A stretch of 64,000 bases of DNA, taken from Anaerocolumna jejuensis DSM 15929. GTDB taxonomy: Bacteria; Bacillota; Clostridia; Lachnospirales; Lachnospiraceae. This document shows positions 1 through 11,300 of this stretch, piece by piece. Below the pieces are notes generated by a model. That model was not told the DNA's origin and made no database searches. It worked only from the letters and a program-made list of their open reading frames with translations. The translations under genes were made by a program, and so were the position numbers. Position 1 is the first letter of the stretch. Each line of letters starts with the position of its first letter. The stretch is taken from contig NZ_FRAC01000013.1 in assembly GCF_900142215.1 (NCBI RefSeq), positions 57,187 through 121,186 of the forward strand, given 5' to 3'.

Positions 1-676
1 TCAAAAATTTTCTTAATGCTTTCCCTGAATTTTATTAATCCTAATGTGTTATCAGCTTTGATTTTATTAGAAATTAGCTTAACGATTAGCATTTTGTAAA
101 CATTTAATTAAGTAAAAATAGTATAAATGCAGATTCAAATGATTTGAATTTGGTTAGTTAATATCAGCTTTTATCCATGTATACTTGGTGTGTAAAAATG
201 TAATAAAGCAACTTTTACAGAGCTGAATGTATTTTTATACCCATAGAACTAAACAAAAAGCAAGTATAAAAATAAAAATCAAAAGAAAATAGTAAATAAC
301 ATAGTAAATAACAATTAACAAAGAAAAGAACTATTAACAAATAACAAAGAACAATTAGCAAAGAACAATTGACAAAACAAATAACTAAAATCAATGGTTA
401 TAGAATAACTATAATTTACTTAATAACATTGCAAAAATTAAATTAAATATGAACTCAAAAAGATAAAATCATTGGTCGCATATCTTGAGAATTTATATAT
501 AATCAACAAGCTATTACTGGGTATTGTTGCAATGCTGTGCATTTCAAGTAAAAAATGCATAAAAAAAATAAAAATAAATTAAAATATTGACTAAATTGAC
601 CATGTCTGCTATTCTTTTTGTAAGCTAATTTAATTACTAAAATTTAGCTAAAAACTAAATAAAAAGGGGAAAAAAG
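1..676. other. A/T-rich non-coding leader region with degenerate short repeats
   Basis: No credible gene is seen in this stretch. It is strongly A/T-rich. Between about 289 and 385 it has loosely repeated A-rich words: AGTAAATAAC occurs at 291-300 and again inside 301-312, and CAAAGAACAATT occurs at 345 and 359 with a 14-bp period. This looks like a decayed tandem array. The last 100 bases carry the likely promoter of the mannanase gene. Confidence 0.6.
587..615 (+). promoter_or_regulatory. Candidate sigma-A promoter of the GH26 gene
   Basis: TTGACT (587-592), a 17-bp spacer and TATTCT (610-615) form a plausible vegetative promoter about 60 bp before the GH26 start codon. The -10 box is only 4/6, so this is a candidate. 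Confidence 0.4.
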
Positions 677-3600
677 ATGAGAAAGCGAATAATGAAAACG
701 CTGGCCTTTACATTGGCAGCGGCCCTGGTTGTCACTTCAGCCAATTTGGCAGGTTTTGTTCCGGCTTCCTCTGTAATTGCGGCGGAGGAGAAGATTGATG
801 TCTCTAATGACTATACCTTCGATTCGTCCAGTACTTGGGACAATAACAGCGGAAAAGAAAACAATATTGGATTGACAACTACAGTTATTCCTGCAGTCGG
901 GACAACTCTTATCATGGATATTTTATTGCCGGATAAGGGGAATGCACCTGATTTTTCCGGTATTTTGAAGCCGGTAGGTGTACTGAGGATTGGTTCCAAT
1001 TGGAATTGGGTCCAGTCAAATACAATTCCCGAGTTGAAAGCAACGGACTTTACAGAAAAGGTTACAATTGAGGGGACAGCTTATTATAAAAAGTCTGTAA
1101 GTATTCCATTTGGAGAAACGGTAGGAGCAAATGTCGGCGGTGCTTGGAATGGAAATGCTGCTTTTGCCCAGGCTGTAACGGACCTGGTGAATCAGGTTAC
1201 GGTACAGTTCACCGGTTATCTATGTAATTATTCCGGTACCATCAGTGTGGCCAATGCCCATTTAATTAATGTGGAAGGCAATGGTGGTGCTACTTCTGAT
1301 GTAGCGAAGGAATGGAACTTCGATGAGGGGATCGGAGGCTGGGAATACACAGATTGGGATTGGCAATATTCAGGTAAAGCCAATACTTCCGTGGCACATG
1401 ACAATGGTATGCTGAAGGTGAATGTTGATTACAGTGCGGACGGAGCTTACAGCTGGAGCCAGATGGCTGTAAGGGAATGGGGGGATTTAGCACTTGCAGG
1501 CGTTAACAAGACAACCTTTGATTTTTATTATGATCCCGCCCAATTAAACGGCGGTTTCCAAATCAAAGAAGTATTACAGTACCATGACACTGTAAATGGG
1601 GATTATCCTTCCGCGGCGGAAGCTAATGTGCCGGTTGATACAGCAAAGGCCGAGGATGCGGGGAATGGCCTTAAGAAAGTAAAGGTTGAAATTCCTTTCA
1701 ATCCGATTACCCAGAATACCTGCTGTAATACGGTACTTTGTATTGTTGGTGTGAATACCACCTATAAGGGTAGTATATGGATTGACAATCTTAAGCTGAT
1801 AAAGGAGACCTCCGCCGGGGATGAGGATTATGTAAATTCAACGGTACCGGTTAATGATAAGACTGCCGGTATAGCGATTGCAGATAACAAATTACAGACC
1901 TCCAAGGAAGACGGTTCTTCGGAAGAAACAAATATCGCAACCAATATCAAGCTTGTTGATAAGGAAGCTTCAAATAATACCAAAGCAATCTATGCCTATC
2001 TCCAGGCAATGGGGGATTCCAGCAGCGTTCTGTTTGGACATCAGAATGATACCTGGCATAAGGCGGGTGTGGTCAGCGGCAGTGCCGTTGGTTACAATTA
2101 TTCCGATACCCTGGATGTGACAGGCTCTGTCGCCGGAGTTATCGGAATTGATGCGCTGTCCTTAACAGGGAATGAATACAGTGCAAAAAGATATAATACG
2201 GAATTCGGAGACCAGACCTTCGAGCTTACAGCCCAGGGGAATGTTCTGGCAGCAGCGGCGCTGACCAATAAAAATATTCAGCAGGGTGCCATTATTACCA
2301 TGTCAGCGCATATGCCAAATTTCTCAGTTGTAAAAGAGAATGCAGCCTATGCACAGGGCAGTGATCCAATCTATGCTAAATACGATTTTGCCGGCTATAC
2401 TCCCAATGTTCTGACAGGGGATGTCATGAACCAGCTTCTGCCCGGCGGACAATACAATGATAAGTATAACGCATATCTTGATATGATTGCCGATTATGCA
2501 AATCATGTGGATGGAACAATTTTATTCCGTCCCTTCCATGAAAATACGGGAAGCTGGTTCTGGTGGGGCGCTGCCTTCTGTGATGCGGCTGCCTATAAAA
2601 ATGTCTGGAAATACACCGTGGAATACCTCCGTGATGAGAAGAACGTACATAATTTATTATATGTCTACGGACCGGGCAGTGAGGCAGCGGATGTAGCAGA
2701 GTATGGGGAGAGATATCCCGGAGATGACTATGTCGATATGGTAGGCTTTGACATCTATAACAAGGCTCCGACTGAAAATAACGAAAATACCTGGTTTGCA
2801 GATTTCAAGAAAGCCCTTGGTATCGTAGAAGCCTTTGGAACAGCACACGGAAAGCTGATTGCAGTAACGGAAACAGGCATTAGCAATGATACACAAAAGG
2901 GGGACAATCAGACAGCGCTCCTAAAGACAGGAAACCGTCATAAAGACTGGTATAATACACTCTTAAAGGCAGTATCGGATTCGAAGGCATCCTATTTCCT
3001 GTTATGGGCAAACTTTGGTGAAAAAGATGGTTTCTATACTCCTTATGTAAAAGAAAAAAAGGATGACGGTACCCTTCGCGGCCATGAATTATTGGATTAC
3101 TTTATTGATTACTTTAATGATGGACGAAGTGTATTTGCAAAGAACCAGCAAGGCGTATTATCCACCATTTCCAACACCTTAAATATTCAGGTATCAGGAA
3201 CAACGGAAAATGCAACAGGATATCTGGTATCCCCTGTTTCAGGAACAAGGATATTAGACGCCCTGACAGTAACTGCAAAAGTAAATGGAGCCGCAGTGGC
3301 AGATTCGGTAAAGGTCGTATTTAATGGAAAAGGCGTAAGCGTTCCCGTAACAGCAAAATTGGACGGAAAGTATTATAAGGCAGAGCTGAATGCAGAGAAT
3401 CTGAAAAAGCTCGGTGAATATGTGGGAACCATTGAGCTGTATATCAATGGCACAAAGCTGGATTCTATTCGTGCCATTTTCAACATTAAGCCGTCGGCAG
3501 AGGATCCTTATGAAATCGATGGATTTGAACATTACAGCGGTGTTGACTCATTATTGACCGGAAAATGGGCAGTCAATAAAGCTACCGGAAGTAAAATCGC

Positions 3601-4912
3601 CCTTACTTTGACAAATGAAAAAGAAAAGGTCTATGACGGAGACTATGCAATGAAATTTGCATATGAAGAAACCTCCGACGGCTGGGCTGGCGCCACAATA
3701 TCAAAGGAAGTGGACTGGTCAGGCTGTAATGCCTTACAATTCTACACCATTCCCGATGGAAAGAATCAAAAGGTAGTTGTACAGATTACAGCAATGGGCA
3801 AGGTATATGAAACCTATCTGAACCTGTATGATGAATACAAGGATAAAACAATTCCTTTGCTGGTTACAATTCCTTTCTCCGATTTCTGCGAAAGGGATAC
3901 AGCCGGTAATCCAAAGGGAGGCCTGGCAGCCGCCAGCAGTAAGGTAACCTCCTTCGGCTTGTGGGTGAATGCAATTGCTTCCACTCCGGCAGTGGTGGAC
4001 AATAAGGTAAGCGGCACAATCTATTATGACAAGATAACAGCAGTAAAGAGTGACAGTACAAAGGCCGTATTCAAGGACATTACGAAGACGGAGGAGCCTG
4101 CCACGCCTGCTACGCCGGGAGGAAATAACGGAGAAGGAACGAAGCCCCTGGAGCAGGCAGCACTTCAGATTACCGGAGTGGGAAGTGAATTGACGCTTGG
4201 CGAAACTGCCACTTTACAGGCTGCCGGCGGAAGCGGAAGCGGCGCGGTTACCTTTGAGGTAACATCGGGTAAGGAATTTGCAGCTGTGGATGCCGTAACC
4301 GGAAAGGTACAGACAACGGCAATCGGTACTGTTACAATTAAGGCAGCAAAGGCTGCAGATTCAAAATATAAGGAAGCAGCGGCAACGGTAACCTTTAAGG
4401 TAGTACAGCCAAAGGATAATACAGCAGTAACAGTTGGAACAAACAAATATAAGGTTGTAAGTACGGCAGGTAAGGAAGATACGCTGATTTATCTAGGCAC
4501 AACTCAACAGGAAGCTAAGGAGGTTGTTATTCCTGCCATTGTTAAGATTGGGGATAAGACCTATAAGGTTACAGCAATTAATAAGAATGCTTTCAAAGGA
4601 AATAAAAAATTAGCCAGCGTGACCATTGGAAAGAATATCCTTACCATTGGAGACAGTGCTTTTGAAGGCTGCACCTCTCTGACTAGGATTACGATACCTG
4701 AAAATGTAACAACGATTGGAAAAAATGCATTTTATAAAGACGGTAATCTGAAGGCTATAACGATAAAGTCAAAGAAACTGTCTAAGGTTGGTGCAAATGC
4801 ATTGAAAGGAATCAACAAAAAAGCAACGATTAAAGTTCCATCCTCAAAGCTCTCTGCTTATAAGAAATTATTAAAAGGAAAGGGGCAGGTAAAAACAGTT
4901 ATCATTAAATAA
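677..4912 (+). CDS. Secreted multidomain GH26 beta-mannanase with CBM-like, Ig-like and LRR modules
   Basis: An extracellular endo-beta-1,4-mannanase of family GH26 is predicted, 1,411 aa. Residues 1-35 are a signal peptide. Residues about 40-205 and 210-385 are two beta-sandwich regions resembling mannan-binding CBMs (CBM23/27-like, not certain). The GH26 barrel spans about 430-800: the acid/base is Glu622 in RPFHENTGSWFWWG and the nucleophile is Glu732 in AVTETGIS. Residues about 940-1130 are another CBM27/CBM11-like module, 1160-1250 a Big/Ig-like domain, and 1260-1411 BspA-type LRR_5 repeats ending at the C-terminus. There is no LPXTG or SLH anchor, so wall retention would have to come from the terminal modules. 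The start follows an AAAAGGGG ribosome-binding site. It heads a locus with a GH130 phosphorylase, so it probably supplies manno-oligosaccharides for import. Confidence 0.88.
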   Translation: MRKRIMKTLAFTLAAALVVTSANLAGFVPASSVIAAEEKIDVSNDYTFDSSSTWDNNSGKENNIGLTTTVIPAVGTTLIMDILLPDKGNAPDFSGILKPVGVLRIGSNWNWVQSNTIPELKATDFTEKVTIEGTAYYKKSVSIPFGETVGANVGGAWNGNAAFAQAVTDLVNQVTVQFTGYLCNYSGTISVANAHLINVEGNGGATSDVAKEWNFDEGIGGWEYTDWDWQYSGKANTSVAHDNGMLKVNVDYSADGAYSWSQMAVREWGDLALAGVNKTTFDFYYDPAQLNGGFQIKEVLQYHDTVNGDYPSAAEANVPVDTAKAEDAGNGLKKVKVEIPFNPITQNTCCNTVLCIVGVNTTYKGSIWIDNLKLIKETSAGDEDYVNSTVPVNDKTAGIAIADNKLQTSKEDGSSEETNIATNIKLVDKEASNNTKAIYAYLQAMGDSSSVLFGHQNDTWHKAGVVSGSAVGYNYSDTLDVTGSVAGVIGIDALSLTGNEYSAKRYNTEFGDQTFELTAQGNVLAAAALTNKNIQQGAIITMSAHMPNFSVVKENAAYAQGSDPIYAKYDFAGYTPNVLTGDVMNQLLPGGQYNDKYNAYLDMIADYANHVDGTILFRPFHENTGSWFWWGAAFCDAAAYKNVWKYTVEYLRDEKNVHNLLYVYGPGSEAADVAEYGERYPGDDYVDMVGFDIYNKAPTENNENTWFADFKKALGIVEAFGTAHGKLIAVTETGISNDTQKGDNQTALLKTGNRHKDWYNTLLKAVSDSKASYFLLWANFGEKDGFYTPYVKEKKDDGTLRGHELLDYFIDYFNDGRSVFAKNQQGVLSTISNTLNIQVSGTTENATGYLVSPVSGTRILDALTVTAKVNGAAVADSVKVVFNGKGVSVPVTAKLDGKYYKAELNAENLKKLGEYVGTIELYINGTKLDSIRAIFNIKPSAEDPYEIDGFEHYSGVDSLLTGKWAVNKATGSKIALTLTNEKEKVYDGDYAMKFAYEETSDGWAGATISKEVDWSGCNALQFYTIPDGKNQKVVVQITAMGKVYETYLNLYDEYKDKTIPLLVTIPFSDFCERDTAGNPKGGLAAASSKVTSFGLWVNAIASTPAVVDNKVSGTIYYDKITAVKSDSTKAVFKDITKTEEPATPATPGGNNGEGTKPLEQAALQITGVGSELTLGETATLQAAGGSGSGAVTFEVTSGKEFAAVDAVTGKVQTTAIGTVTIKAAKAADSKYKEAAATVTFKVVQPKDNTAVTVGTNKYKVVSTAGKEDTLIYLGTTQQEAKEVVIPAIVKIGDKTYKVTAINKNAFKGNKKLASVTIGKNILTIGDSAFEGCTSLTRITIPENVTTIGKNAFYKDGNLKAITIKSKKLSKVGANALKGINKKATIKVPSSKLSAYKKLLKGKGQVKTVIIK

Positions 4913-5029
4913 GCAGTCAACATCAAATAAGCAGATATCTGGTTAAAATCTTTATAGGCAGGCTAAAGGGAAGGAAAGGTAATAAATAATAAGATAAGAC
5001 AATAAATGAAAAGATAGTGTAATAAAAGA

Positions 5030-5072
5030 GGGATAATAACACTTGTTCATTCATGTGTTATTATCCCTTTTA
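5030..5072 (+). terminator. Rho-independent terminator after the GH26 gene
   Basis: A perfect 13-bp stem (GGGATAATAACAC 5030-5042 with its complement 5055-5067) and a 12-nt loop is followed by TTTTATA. It ends the mannanase transcript. Confidence 0.85.
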
Positions 5073-5106
5073 TACCGTAATTCTTATAAAATTAAGGTTT
5101 CCTATG

Positions 5107-5157
5107 GAGCTTGTTCAGGGCGCGTATATTTCAAATCCTGAATGAGCTCTTTTTTTA
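5107..5157 (+). terminator. Second terminator-like hairpin in the GH26-GH63-like intergenic region
   Basis: Arms 5107-5118 and 5138-5149 pair over 12 positions, two of them G-U, and are followed by seven T. It lies 35 bp after the first terminator and about 220 bp before the next gene. It is either a tandem terminator or an attenuator in the next gene's leader. No ORF is needed to explain this region. Confidence 0.6.
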
Positions 5158-5374
5158 TTTGCAAGAAGAATTTCATCACTGTGTTATCCTGGAATTTCAT
5201 TTTTATTATTTTCACATAGTAAAAAACGAAATTGTACATTGTGTATATGTTTTAATGCTTTTCAAGCAATATTCTGTTGAAGTTAAAGTAATAAATCTGC
5301 ATACTAAAAAAACAACCGTATTATTTGCTAAAAATTGATAGCAGGTAAACGGAAATTTAAGGAGGATGGTAGAA

Positions 5375-8300
5375 ATGAAACTGAAAAAATGGGTAAGCGG
5401 AGTGTTGTGTTTTACTATGCTTTTTTCGCTGCAGACTCCCGGCTTATCGACCAGGGTCGATGCGGCACCCGGGGCAGAAAAAGCCGCAACAATTGGTACG
5501 GTAGACCTGACTGGGGACCAGGCCTTTGATTCGGATTCGGTTATGAATAATGATGATGACCAATGGCGGTGGCTGAGTTATCCGGAAAGCCGTATGGTGA
5601 CCAATTATGGAAAAAGGTCGGAGAAGGCCAAGTATGACGGGGGTATGAATCTTAATGTTGCTTTTGCAGTGAATGGATTTCAAACAAAAGATTCCATGCA
5701 TAAAATCCAAATGGGTCCAAAAGGCGGAGCAGTGTCAGATTACCAGACCCTGAAAACCGCATGGTATCCTTATAAGCTGACTGCCGATGCCACATATTCA
5801 AAAGGCAGCTTACATATGGATGAATTTTTTGCAGATAAGAATACTTTTGTACGTCTTATCAGCGTGAAGGACGCAGCGGAGGCACAGCTGAAAATGTCTG
5901 CCAAAATCAGCGGAATCAGTCTCCAGGAGGATGGAACACTTTTAGTGGAGCAGAAGGATTACTGGCTGGTATATAAGCTTATGCTTTTGAATGATACGAC
6001 AAATGTCAGTAAATTATTAAAGCCGGTCGTAAACGGAGAGGATTGGTCGGTGCTGATTCCATTTGATACGGATACGGCCAATGTTGCATTTTCCATGACC
6101 TTACTGCCAAAGAATGCAGGCAGCAACAGTGCTTCAAAAGCACTTGAACTGGCAGGGGAAACGATGAAAGTGGGGAATAGGCTTTCTGATAAATTACAGG
6201 CCACAAAAACATTTTGGGATGGAAAGCTGGCAAAAGTGCCTGCACCGACAGTGTGGGGGGTTACGGGCAATGCCAGCAATGCTTCTGTAAGTGCAGAGAA
6301 GCACCGCAGGTCCTTTTATGCGGCATGGGCTTTTCAGTATCAGAATATTGTAGAGCCGACACCGGAAAAGGGCTATCCCTATTACCAGGTGACTCTGGGC
6401 AAAGCTTCCACATGGGCACATGGTGCGGCCTCTGCTCCCAATAGCTGTTCCTGGGAATCCTTTTTTAACATACAGGAATTATCCCTTGTTGAACCGGAAA
6501 TAGCCTGGGATGCGGTGAAAGGCTTTATCTACAATATTGATGAAAACGGAATCCTGGATGGTGAGTGCCTGCCGTCACAGAAAGCACATACGGTATGGGT
6601 TTGTTACAGCAACCTTCTTCAAAAGGGGATTGATAAGAAGGATGAACTGGAGGATCTGTACCCTTATATCCGCCGCTATCTGCTGTGGCGTGCTGAAAAT
6701 CCAAGATGGATTTACGGCTCTCAGAATTTTTCCGACGAAAAGGATATATCCTTTGTGACCCAATGGTTCAGTGATGTTAATTATGCAGTAAAAATATGTG
6801 AAGCCTTAGGGAAATATGATGATATAGCCATGTATGAAAACCTAAAAACACAGATGGGTGAGAATTCCCGTGACTGGTTCTTCCAGGAGTATGATTATGC
6901 AACGGGCACCGGAAGAATTATGGCATTCCGTTTCCTGAACCAGACGGGAGAGAACCGTTATAAATACAGCAGTCACGATTCCTATCAGCCGGATGCCCTA
7001 AATTATGTTTATTCCTCCCTGTTTGCTGATTTTCCGAAGGATTTAACGGATATGCTGGTTCAAAGCTATCTGAATTTCAGAAATAATGATGCTCCCCTGC
7101 TTGGATTTGATTTTTTCAAGTATGGTGACGGAGTCCATACAGCCTATGGATTGATGGAAAAAGAATTAAAGTATCCGCAGCTGAAAGGTGAATGGAAGAA
7201 ATTTGTAAGTGCAGTTCTTTGTAATGTGGTAAAAAATGTGGACTTTGCCGAGTGCCTGCGTGTCAGCGGCGGAAGTGCAAAGTTGGAAGGTGTTGAGCCG
7301 TCCTCCTTTAACGCTACGGCCATGATTGATTACACCTATATGCTGAACGGCCTTCGGATTGATATGGGGGAACTGACAGCCATTGGAGATGCTACGGTAC
7401 AGAAGACCCAGAATACGGATGTTACTGTGTATACGATTAAGGGTACAAAGCCGGAATTACCTAAAACCGTAACGGTTGCCAACGGTAAGGGGGAGGCCAT
7501 GGATGCACTGGCTATTTGGCCGGAGATTCCGGAAGCTTCCTACAGCGGTGAGGAGGCCCAGTCAGAATTTAAGGTGGAGGGCTCCATATATGGCACGGAA
7601 CTAAAGGTGACCGCAACAGTAAAGGTATATAAGGAGGATGTGACAATCCAGCCGGTGAAGGATTCCGTATTGGCGGGCAAGGTTCCGGCTTTACCGGAGA
7701 CCGTTGCGGCAACCTATGATAAAGATGGAATAACGCATAATTGTGTTGTTAAAATCAAGTGGAATGAATTGAAGTCAGAGGATTTTGCAGCTGCCGGAAT
7801 TGTAAAAGTCGGCGGAAGGATTGAATTTAACCAGCAAGCGGTAGAAGCCCAGGTGAATGTTCTTAATGGGCCTGTAATCCAGGCAGCAGATACTATGGAA
7901 CAGTATCAGAGTACCAAGCTTAGCGTGGTCAATCAGGACGATACGGAGCAGGAATATACGAATGTCCAGTGGAGTATCAGTAACGGCGGTTACGATGCTG
8001 TTGCCGGAATCAGCCAGGACGGCACTCTTCTTGCAGTAAAGCCGGGAGAGGTAACTGTCAATGCAACGGTTAAGGATGCAAACGGCAGTTCTTTCACCGC
8101 TTCAAAAACAATTCATATTTCAGAAAAAAAGGTTACGACCTTTTCCTACGGGGCAAAAGTAACGGCATCCAATTATGCGGACGACGCTTCTACCCCTGAA
8201 AAAGCGATTGACGAAAATGAATTGACCTGGTGGCGCGGGGCTAATAATGATGCGAACCAGTGGTTCCAAATCGAAATGAAACAGACCATACCTGTAAATG

Positions 8301-11300
8301 GCATGAAAATCCGCTGGTATGAGGGCAACCAGCCCAAAGCAATTCAGCTGCTGACTTCGGAAGACGGAGTGAGCTGGAATAGTGTTTATACCAGAAGCAG
8401 CGGCATCAGCTCAGGCAGGGAGAATTATTCCGAGATAATTGTTTTGAACCAGTCCGTAAAGGCGAAATATGTAAAGCTTGTATCCTCTCAGGCGGGAGAC
8501 AATAAGACCGGTATTATCGAGTTCCAGGTTTTTGGAAGCCCGGAAATCACAACTTCCGCCAGTGATATTGCAATTACTTCCGGAACAGGTGATTTTACAA
8601 TTACGGAAAAGGGTGCCCTTTTGCAGCTTTATGCCAATGTTGTGCCAAATGATGTTTCCGATGGAAGAGTTGTATGGTCTCTGACTGATATAAACGGCAA
8701 TGCAACCGATATAGCAGCTATTACACCTTACGGTGCTGTAAATCCGATGAAAAACGGTACTGTAATAGCGGTGGCTACGGCGGCGGACGGCTCAGGCGTC
8801 AGGGCATCACAGACAATAACAATCATAAATCAGGACTTGGTGAATGTTGCCTTAAATAAGAGTGCTTCGGCTACAACCAATAGCAGTGATGCTTATAAGG
8901 CCACCGATGGCAGCTTAGCAACACGTTGGGGCTCTGCAAAAAATGCACCTCAGAACTCCAGTTTTACGGTGGATTTAAAGGGAAAATATGAAATCAGCAG
9001 TATAGCCCTGTACTTTGAATCGGCTCTTCCGGTGGATTTTATCCTGCAGTATTCCAAGGATGGAACGGTATGGAAAGAAATAAAGCAGGTAAGCGGGAAT
9101 AAAGAGCAGAACCTGAGATATACCTTTGAACCTGTAAAGGCTGACTATCTAAGACTTCAGGCATTAAAGACAACGAATCAGGAATGGGGATTTTCTGTCT
9201 GGGAATTTGAAGCTTACGGACAATTATTTATTATAAATAAAAATGCATTGCAGAGCTTGTATGATGAGGTAAGGGATTTAAAAGAAGAAGAGTATACTGC
9301 TCAAAGCTATGGAAGCTTTAAGATATTCTTGGCAGCGGCAGAGGCTGTCTTAAAGGATGAGGATGCAAGCCAGGCGGCAGTGGATAAGGCACAGGGAGAC
9401 CTTAAGAGTGCAATGGACGGCCTGGTTAAAATAACAGGAGAAGTGAGTGCCGTTATCGCTCCGGCCAATCTGTTCTTTGACAGGAACCCGGAGAAACAGG
9501 CAGATGCCAGCACTGCAATTACCTGGAATGATGCTGCAAAGATTACGGATATCAGAAATGCAGAAAGCTCCATTGACCCAGCCAATTACGCTGTCAGTGA
9601 CTCCACTCTGACCATAAAGAAGGAGTATCTGGCAGGGCTGGCAGCAGGAGACTACACCTTCCATGTTGAGTTTGACAAAGGAAATGCAGCTGCCTTATAC
9701 ATCAGTGTCACGGATACAACAGAGACGGCACCGGGCAGTGCTGTTCTCAGTCCGGCAAGTGCAGGCTTTGATAAAAACCCGGAATATCAGGCAGATGTTA
9801 CTACAACAATCGTCTGGAATGATGCCACGAAGATTACGGATATTAAAAATGCCGGGAATTCTATTGCTGTAGAAAATTATGCTGTCAGCGGCTCCAGCCT
9901 GACTATAAAGAAGGAGTATCTGTCTCAGCTGTCAGCAGGAAGCCATCCTCTTAAGGTTGAGTTTGATGCAGGGGATGCCTTCATCCTGCTGGTGAATATT
10001 GCAGATACAACGCCGGCACCTGTAGTAAGTGCTGTTATCACCCCTGCCAATACAGGGTTCGATCAAAGATATGAAAATAAGGCGGACATCAATACAAGCA
10101 TCACCTGGAACGATGCGTCAGTGATTACCGGTATTACCCTGGATGGAAATATCCTGGGCCCGGAAAATTATGCGGTTGACGGAACGAGGCTGACCATTAA
10201 GAAGGAATATCTGACAGGGCTGGGCTTAGGTGACCATGTGCTGGCTATTGTGTTTGATAAAGGTAATGCAGCTGTCCTGAATGTAAAAATAATGAATACC
10301 ACAGCAGCCACAGGCAGTTATCAGGAACCTGCACCAATCGTAACACCGGTTAAAGCAGAGCCTCAGATTGCCGGCAGTGATGGTGCGGCAGGCTGGGATG
10401 CAATTGTAAAAAATATTAGCAGCACAGAAGAAGGAAAACAGGAGAAAAGCCAGGTTGCCATCGATATGAAGAAAGAGACAGTGCTGCCGAAAGAAGTCCT
10501 TTCTACCTTGAAAGGAAAAGATATTACCCTTAAGCTTCAGATGGAAGGTTACAATTGGGTGTTAAATGGCCTTACGATCACAGGTGACAATCTGAGGGAT
10601 ACCGATTTATCCGTAACCAGAAGGGAAAATGTTATTCCAGGTGAAACCGTAAAGAATACCGCCGGAGAAAACAGCTCCCTGCAGCTTCAGCTTATCCACA
10701 ACGGAGAATTTGGATTTGGTGCGACCCTGGAAATGAACCTGGATAAGAAGGATAAGGGCTTAATCGCCAACCTGTTCTATTATGATCCGGCTTCGAAGAC
10801 CTTATTGCTGCAGGGTATCAGTAAAATTGATGATAACGGAAATACAGCCTTTGCTTTCCGGCATGCATCCGATTATGTAATTGTCCTGAGCAAGAAAGCC
10901 TTAATTGAGGATGAGCTTGGGAAAATAACCGTAACACCGGAACAGAAAACCTTATACGCCGGGGGTACAACAGGAAAATCCGCAGCAATAAACCTTTGTT
11001 TACCGGAGGTGATAAAAAACGCCATTGAAAACGGCTCCGTCGAAAGCAAGATAACCTATCAGTCAGGCAACAGCAAAATAGCAGCAGTATCCGATACTGG
11101 AAAGATTACTGCCCTTAAGAATGGAACCGTAACGGTTAAGACAATTGTTACAGTGGATGGCAGGATTAGAACATTTGCAACAAAAGTAAAGGTAAGGAAA
11201 GCTTACCTTGAGACAGAAAAGAAAGCAGTCACCATGAAAACAGGTGAAAAGGCAGCCTTTTCCGTTAAGTGCTTTGGTTACAAAAAAGCAGATGTTGTAT

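Noticed and set aside
5111..5338. 75-aa ORF between GH26 and the large glycosidase
   Set aside because: It spans a terminator hairpin and its T-tract, has no ribosome-binding site, and has no recognisable features.
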